DNA of 37,519 bases from Listeria floridensis FSL S10-1187. Its GTDB lineage: Bacteria; Bacillota; Bacilli; Lactobacillales; Listeriaceae. Shown in pieces: positions 34,298-37,519 of the stretch. The translations under genes were made by a program, and so were the position numbers. How positions within the stretch are numbered: position 1 is the first letter of the stretch; the number at the start of each line of letters is the position of its first letter. The DNA lies in contig NZ_AODF01000043.1 of NCBI RefSeq assembly GCF_000525875.1, positions 1 to 37,519 of the forward strand. The letters are read 5' to 3'. The notes below the pieces were generated by a model. It did no database searches, had not been told where the DNA came from, and saw only the letters and a list, made by a program, of their open reading frames with translations.

Positions 34298-36055
34298 ATG
34301 AAAGATGTGGAGTACAAGGAAGATGACTTTGATCGTGCGCATGAGAGCATTGGAAACTTAATCGGAAAAGGCGTTTGGGGAAAAGGGGCCATTGATGAGC
34401 TAAAGAAAGCGTCCGAGAACTTGGACGATGTCGAGGAAATGATTCGCGATTTGGATTGTGATGGAGCGATTTCATTCCGTCATACAAGTTTAGAAAAAGA
34501 GCTTCAATCCGTGTTTGAAGATTTTGAAGTCTTGCACCAGTTTTCAGGAAAAGTGGTTGAACTCATTCATACGAAAATTGATCGACCATTCTTTGAAGAC
34601 TTGGATCAGTTTGTAGAAGGAATGCGGAATCTGGATGCGTCCAAGTTTACGACCACAAATCGGATTGGGGCGACGAAGACGGAAACGGTTTTTGTGAATA
34701 GCTATACGCAGGAACAGCGGGAAGTGCCGAAAACAGAAGTGACCATGGATGATTTGTTTAGTGGGAGTAATGTGTATGCGGACAAATTGAAAAACCAGTT
34801 TCAGGAATGGAAGAAGTTGAATCCGGAAGAGACGGTTTCAGAGAACGATTTTCGGGTGGCGATGCTGAATACGCGAGCGTTTGCGTATACGTCGATCAAG
34901 GACAAACAGCAGAAGGAAGAGTTTTGGGTGAATGTCATTGTGACAGTGGGGATTGTTGGAGTGGCAATTTTTTGTCCGCCTGCTGGACTGGCAATCGGGG
35001 CAGCCTATGGTAGTTTGGAGCTTGGGACAGCAATTTCTGGAAAAGACTGGGTAAGTGGCAGAGAGCTTGAGACTTCCGAACGAGCGATGAGAGGGGCGTT
35101 ATCCGTTGCGGATATGCTTCCAGCAGTGAAGGCTTTTTCTACGGGAATCAAGGGGCTTCCAACGGGTTCGGTGCTAGAACGGCTGATGCGTCCGCCATTG
35201 AAGAATGTGAATAATCTTGTCGTGCAAGGGAACAAAATGGCACTCACGCGAATAAGAGGACTGAAAGCTGTTCTAAAAGAACCGGTACATACAGGCACAA
35301 CAGCGGTTAAGAAACAACTGAACCATCTAGGTGATAGCTTGAACCTTCCACCGCGTGGACAACTCGCGGCGCCGGGTGTTGGAGCTGTTCCGATAAAAGG
35401 AAATAGTCAAAAGGCGCTGAAGAAAGTGATGCAGGAATTTGACTTAAATCTTGGCGGGGGTAAGCGAACAGGTGATATAATTGAGGAAAGCACGAAAGTG
35501 TTTAAGGCTGAAAAAGTGATGCTTGAAAATGGAGAGGTAGCCTATAAATCATCTCGTGGTGAGTTGGTCAGGTCTCCAGATTATTTAGATGAAGTGGGAG
35601 AAGTAAAATGGCCGAAAGCAGACGGATTTGTTTGTGATCAAACAGGTAAACCCATTATGACAGATGCGAACTTGAAGGCTGGACAAATTATTGATCGGTA
35701 TGGTGATTCGTATGGTCGATTTACAAGTCCTGTAGAAAATGGCAAGATATTGGAGTATGATGAGAGAGGTCTTCCTTATCCTAAAAGCATAAAGTCCTAC
35801 CATCAATATAAGGTTTCAAAAGATATAAATATAGAAAATGTTAAAAAAGCATTTAGTGACTTGAATGTTGCGGATAAAAAGAAGCTTCTGAGTTCCATGA
35901 AAGACTATAAATTTACATTTGAAGATATATCTAACCCACAACAAGGAAAAATAGCCGAAGTATTTGGAGAGGGTGGGGGAACTCAGATACAACTAGGAAC
36001 AGTAGTTGATTGGTATGAAAAACTAGGATTGTTAAAGGAGATTAGAAAATTATGA
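34298..36055 (+). CDS. secreted polymorphic toxin with C-terminal TNT (NAD glycohydrolase-like) domain
   Basis: 585 residues from ATG 34298, 10 bases after AGAGGTG. The N-terminal ~140 residues are helical and charged (EDDFDRAHESIGNLIGKG), like type VII (LXG/WXG-type) export domains. A hydrophobic pre-toxin segment follows at about residues 210-245 (VIVTVGIVGVAIFCPPAG, then GSLELGTAISGKD), and a linker reaches about residue 390. The C-terminal ~110 residues carry TNT landmarks: GQIIDRYGDSYGRFTSP, RGLPYPKSIKSYHQYKV and GEGGGTQIQLGTVVDWYEK. TNT toxins degrade NAD+. The DNA is visibly more A/T-rich from about 35470 on, as expected for an exchangeable toxin tip. Export route is inferred; no T7SS genes are in the window. 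Confidence 0.85.
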   Translation: MKDVEYKEDDFDRAHESIGNLIGKGVWGKGAIDELKKASENLDDVEEMIRDLDCDGAISFRHTSLEKELQSVFEDFEVLHQFSGKVVELIHTKIDRPFFEDLDQFVEGMRNLDASKFTTTNRIGATKTETVFVNSYTQEQREVPKTEVTMDDLFSGSNVYADKLKNQFQEWKKLNPEETVSENDFRVAMLNTRAFAYTSIKDKQQKEEFWVNVIVTVGIVGVAIFCPPAGLAIGAAYGSLELGTAISGKDWVSGRELETSERAMRGALSVADMLPAVKAFSTGIKGLPTGSVLERLMRPPLKNVNNLVVQGNKMALTRIRGLKAVLKEPVHTGTTAVKKQLNHLGDSLNLPPRGQLAAPGVGAVPIKGNSQKALKKVMQEFDLNLGGGKRTGDIIEESTKVFKAEKVMLENGEVAYKSSRGELVRSPDYLDEVGEVKWPKADGFVCDQTGKPIMTDANLKAGQIIDRYGDSYGRFTSPVENGKILEYDERGLPYPKSIKSYHQYKVSKDINIENVKKAFSDLNVADKKKLLSSMKDYKFTFEDISNPQQGKIAEVFGEGGGTQIQLGTVVDWYEKLGLLKEIRKL

Positions 36056-36387
36056 ATTATGATCTAAAAGAAATTAAAGATGTACTGGAAGATGATATAC
36101 ACTTATTAGGTTATGAAGAATTAAGATATTCAATTTTTGAAGGAGAAAACAACAAAAGAGCAGAGTATCAGTTAAGAATGGAGAAGAAGGGAGACCTTTT
36201 TGAAGTATATATGACCGCAGATCGTGCTGGTGTTATGGGAAAATATAAATTCGATAATCCGTTTGATGCAACGGACAAGTTTTTAGATATCATGCAGAGT
36301 AGAGTATTGACAAATCGAAGACGCGTCAGAGATGGTGAACCGCCTGAGTATCATTGTTCACTTTGGGATGATATAAGAGTTAACTAA
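36052..36387 (+). CDS. immunity protein for the TNT toxin (Imm59-like)
   Basis: 111 residues. Its ATG overlaps the toxin stop (ATGA), ensuring co-expression. The sequence is acidic with a small alpha/beta pattern: GYEELRYSIFEGENNKRAEY, MTADRAGVMGKYKFDNPFDA and a C-terminal YHCSLWDD. It looks like Imm59-type immunity proteins, from memory; the position directly behind a toxin is the stronger evidence. It is A/T-rich like the toxin tip. It would bind the toxin in the cytoplasm and protect the producer. Confidence 0.8.
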   Translation: MNYDLKEIKDVLEDDIHLLGYEELRYSIFEGENNKRAEYQLRMEKKGDLFEVYMTADRAGVMGKYKFDNPFDATDKFLDIMQSRVLTNRRRVRDGEPPEYHCSLWDDIRVN

Positions 36388-36390
36388 TAG

Positions 36391-36426
36391 AAAACGGCAT
36401 TGGCTTATGCTTTTGCCGTTTTTTTG
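36391..36426 (+). terminator. terminator of the toxin-immunity operon
   Basis: AAAACGGCA pairs with TTGCCGTTTT, followed by further T residues, 3 bases after the immunity stop codon. Confidence 0.85.
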
Positions 36427-36538
36427 TGAGAGCGGCACTTCCTCATGTTTATTCCCACAAGCGTAAATTCTCGTTCATCTCACCAATCATTTTCATGGTG
36501 ACACTTCCTTAAAATTTGATCTATCCTACTGAACTATG
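36427..36538. other. right end of the inserted cassette, no gene
   Basis: About 110 bases between the terminator and the resumed CRISPR repeat hold no ORF or recognisable transposon end. A short plus-strand stretch reads ACTTCCTCATG and a minus-strand GGAAGTGTCACCATG resembles a ribosome-binding site and start, but it opens only a few codons. Confidence 0.4.
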
Positions 36539-36615
36539 GTAACAGTAAAACTCGCTTATGGAAACTGTACTGTCAAAGTTGGTTTTTGTAATCATAAAAA
36601 TTTAGCAAAAAAGCA
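36539..36615 (+). CRISPR. CRISPR array, right part (end of repeat 3, spacer 3, degenerate last repeat)
   Basis: GTAACAGTAAAAC (36539-36551) is the 3' end of the split repeat. It is followed by a 30-nt spacer (36552-36581) and a degenerate repeat (36582-36615) that begins GTTTTTGTAATCATAAAA and loses similarity toward its end. A decayed last repeat is normal at the trailer end, so the leader should be on the left. Spacer length equals that of the left part exactly, confirming that this is the same array. Confidence 0.85.
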
Positions 36616-36641
36616 TCGCCATGACAAAGCGGTGCTTTTTT
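36607..36641. terminator. bidirectional terminator at the CRISPR trailer
   Basis: AAAAAAGCATCGC pairs with GCGGTGCTTTTTT around a 9-nt loop, with T-tracts on both strands. It would end the crRNA precursor and, on the minus strand, the gene at 36743-37013. Confidence 0.85.
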
Positions 36642-36742
36642 CATTAAAAGATGTTTTGTACTAACAGATTGAATCAATTGCCAAAAGTTGATAAATCAAG
36701 CTTGCTTTCTTCTAAAAATTCATGTTTAAGTAAAAGCTCTTT

Positions 36743-37013
36743 TTAATTTAATTTTTCTAACGTTTTTCCGGTCTCTTTAAAAGTTTCATGTGCCGCCTTG
36801 CTCCATTTTCCTTTAGCCGAATTAGAAAAGGCATCTAAAAACTGTTCACTCGCTGTCTTTACTTTTTGAGTGCTTTCTTTTTCCATTTCGTGAACTACTT
36901 GTTTTCGTGTTTCAGAAGTAGCTTTACTGTGCGCGGCAGTAAAAAGATGGATTAATGTTTTTTTCTGTCTTTTTCTGTAAATCTTCAAGTGCCCTTGCCA
37001 AATCCTCAATCAC
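36743..37013 (-). CDS. small helical protein (about 90 aa), frame broken at A7
   Basis: GTG 37013 with GGGGGTG upstream starts MIEDLARALEDLQKKTEK. An A7 run near 36959-36965 breaks the frame, and with six A it continues as TLIHLFTAAHSKATSETR and KGKWSKAAHETFKETGKTLEKLN to 36743. The protein is almost wholly helical, charged and free of membrane segments, the size of WXG100/DUF5344-type T7SS partner proteins, but I do not recognise a signature. It lies 19 bases after the larger coiled protein and is convergent with the toxin cassette. Confidence 0.55.
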
Positions 37014-37032
37014 TTGACTACACCCCCTTCAT

Positions 37033-37519
37033 TTATGCTTTTTCAATCTGCCGTGCCAATTCCTGATCCTTCTCTAACTGCTTGGCCATGGCCTTTTTCA
37101 TGTTAGTTAAGAGTTCCTCGTAGTCTTTTTCAATGGATTTTAACTTGGCTATCTTTTTCTGATACATTGCTTTCGGTTTGGTGCGAATACTCGCTTCCGT
37201 TGCTCCTCCGCTCGCTAAGGCTTCAAGGATTTCTCCCTCTGTCAACGTCTCTCCAATAGTTCGTGCGTCATGAAGCGTATCCCGCCATAATTCATCCGCA
37301 TTTTCGATCGCTTTCTGATAGGTTTTATGTAAAGCATTCAGCTCAAACTGAATCGTTAGTTTCATCCCTTCGGTTAGCGCTAGTGCTTCCGCGGCATCTA
37401 AGAAGATTTCTTCTGCTCCTGACAACCCGCCACCACTTGTAGCCAATACATGTTTCAAATGGGCCAGCCCCGCTAGTTTTTCTTTGGTAGCTTGCTTGGC
37501 CAGTGCCGCGTAACCGGCG
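37033..37519 (-). CDS. helical protein, N-terminus outside the window (partial)
   Basis: The frame is open to the right edge, so at least 161 residues are visible. It is helical and charged with a coiled-coil-like C-terminus (MYQKKIAKLKSIEKDYEELL, then MAKQLEKDQELARQIEKA). Before it are an Ala/Gly-rich stretch (LAHLKHVLATSGGGLSGAEE) and GGATEASIRTK. The frame begins within the edge codons without a start, so it continues upstream. Its style and its small downstream partner resemble accessory proteins found beside type VII effectors; no family can be named. Confidence 0.5.
   Translation of the reverse strand, partial: AGYAALAKQATKEKLAGLAHLKHVLATSGGGLSGAEEIFLDAAEALALTEGMKLTIQFELNALHKTYQKAIENADELWRDTLHDARTIGETLTEGEILEALASGGATEASIRTKPKAMYQKKIAKLKSIEKDYEELLTNMKKAMAKQLEKDQELARQIEKA

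Larger units (their letters stand above)
34139..36543. mobile_element. toxin-immunity cassette inserted in a CRISPR repeat, flanked by GTAAC
   Basis: Repeat 3 stops at GTAAC (34134-34138) and resumes after GTAAC (36539-36543). Removing the segment between the two copies restores a full 36-nt repeat with normal 30-nt spacers on both sides. The 2.4-kb insert holds only a toxin gene, its immunity gene and a terminator. No transposase, integrase or clear terminal inverted repeat is seen. The 5-bp duplication looks like a target-site duplication, but the mechanism is unknown. Confidence 0.75.

Noticed and set aside
34139-36543. The cassette as an insertion sequence
   Set aside because: There is no transposase ORF and no terminal inverted repeat; only the 5-bp duplication and the split repeat support insertion.

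Overview
The window looks like chromosomal DNA from a Listeria-type member of the Bacillota, probably a species outside the L. monocytogenes group. The reasons are an unbroken ilvD-ilvB-ilvN-ilvC-leuA-leuB-leuC-leuD-ilvA operon with an Rli60-style leader-peptide attenuator, alpha-acetolactate decarboxylase next to it, a T-box-controlled thrS, a class II HMG-CoA reductase, and Gram-positive promoters, ribosome-binding sites and terminators. Species assignment is inference.

Layout. 1-1.3 kb: phage-derived DNA on the minus strand, with a terminase-small-subunit/HTH-like protein cut by the window edge and two odd tRNA genes. 1.6-1.86 kb: tRNA-Leu(GAG) with a consensus promoter and a terminator. 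1.97-3.09 kb: wreckage of polymorphic-toxin and immunity genes. 3.1-15.25 kb: aldC and the branched-chain amino acid operon with its attenuator. 15.4-18.35 kb: a choloylglycine-hydrolase-family amidase with an MFS transporter, then a VOC protein. 18.4-21.0 kb: a PsaA/MntA-type manganese ABC transporter with a dyad operator over its promoter, beside a candidate small RNA. 21.3-23.1 kb: a membrane diguanylate cyclase and a small membrane-anchored protein. 23.2-28.2 kb: a leucine-degradation-type operon (acyl-CoA dehydrogenase, biotinyl protein, methylglutaconyl-CoA hydratase-like, methylcrotonyl-CoA carboxylase-like) that ends in mvaA instead of an HMG-CoA lyase. 28.3-33.7 kb: aldo/keto reductase, DUF2798 protein, thrS with tandem T-boxes, a DUF3153-like lipoprotein and a HAD phosphatase. 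33.9-36.65 kb: a small orphan type II-like CRISPR array whose third repeat is split by a 2.4-kb toxin-immunity cassette. 36.7-37.5 kb: two small coiled proteins, one running off the window.

Two systems stand out. First, a TNT-type (NAD-glycohydrolase-like) toxin gene and its overlapping immunity gene lie exactly inside one CRISPR repeat and are flanked by a 5-bp GTAAC duplication. Joining the two flanks restores a 36-nt repeat, and a 30-nt spacer and a degenerate final repeat continue on the far side. Second, the leucine-catabolic cluster has HMG-CoA reductase where a lyase would be expected. This suggests that leucine carbon is sent through methylcrotonyl-CoA and HMG-CoA to mevalonate and isoprenoids.

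Caution: at least ten genes carry single-base indels, mostly one extra base in an A/T run. These include genes expected to be needed, such as mvaA and the manganese transporter. Sequencing or assembly error is the simplest explanation, so 'pseudogene' below means 'frame broken in this sequence' and not proven loss of function.
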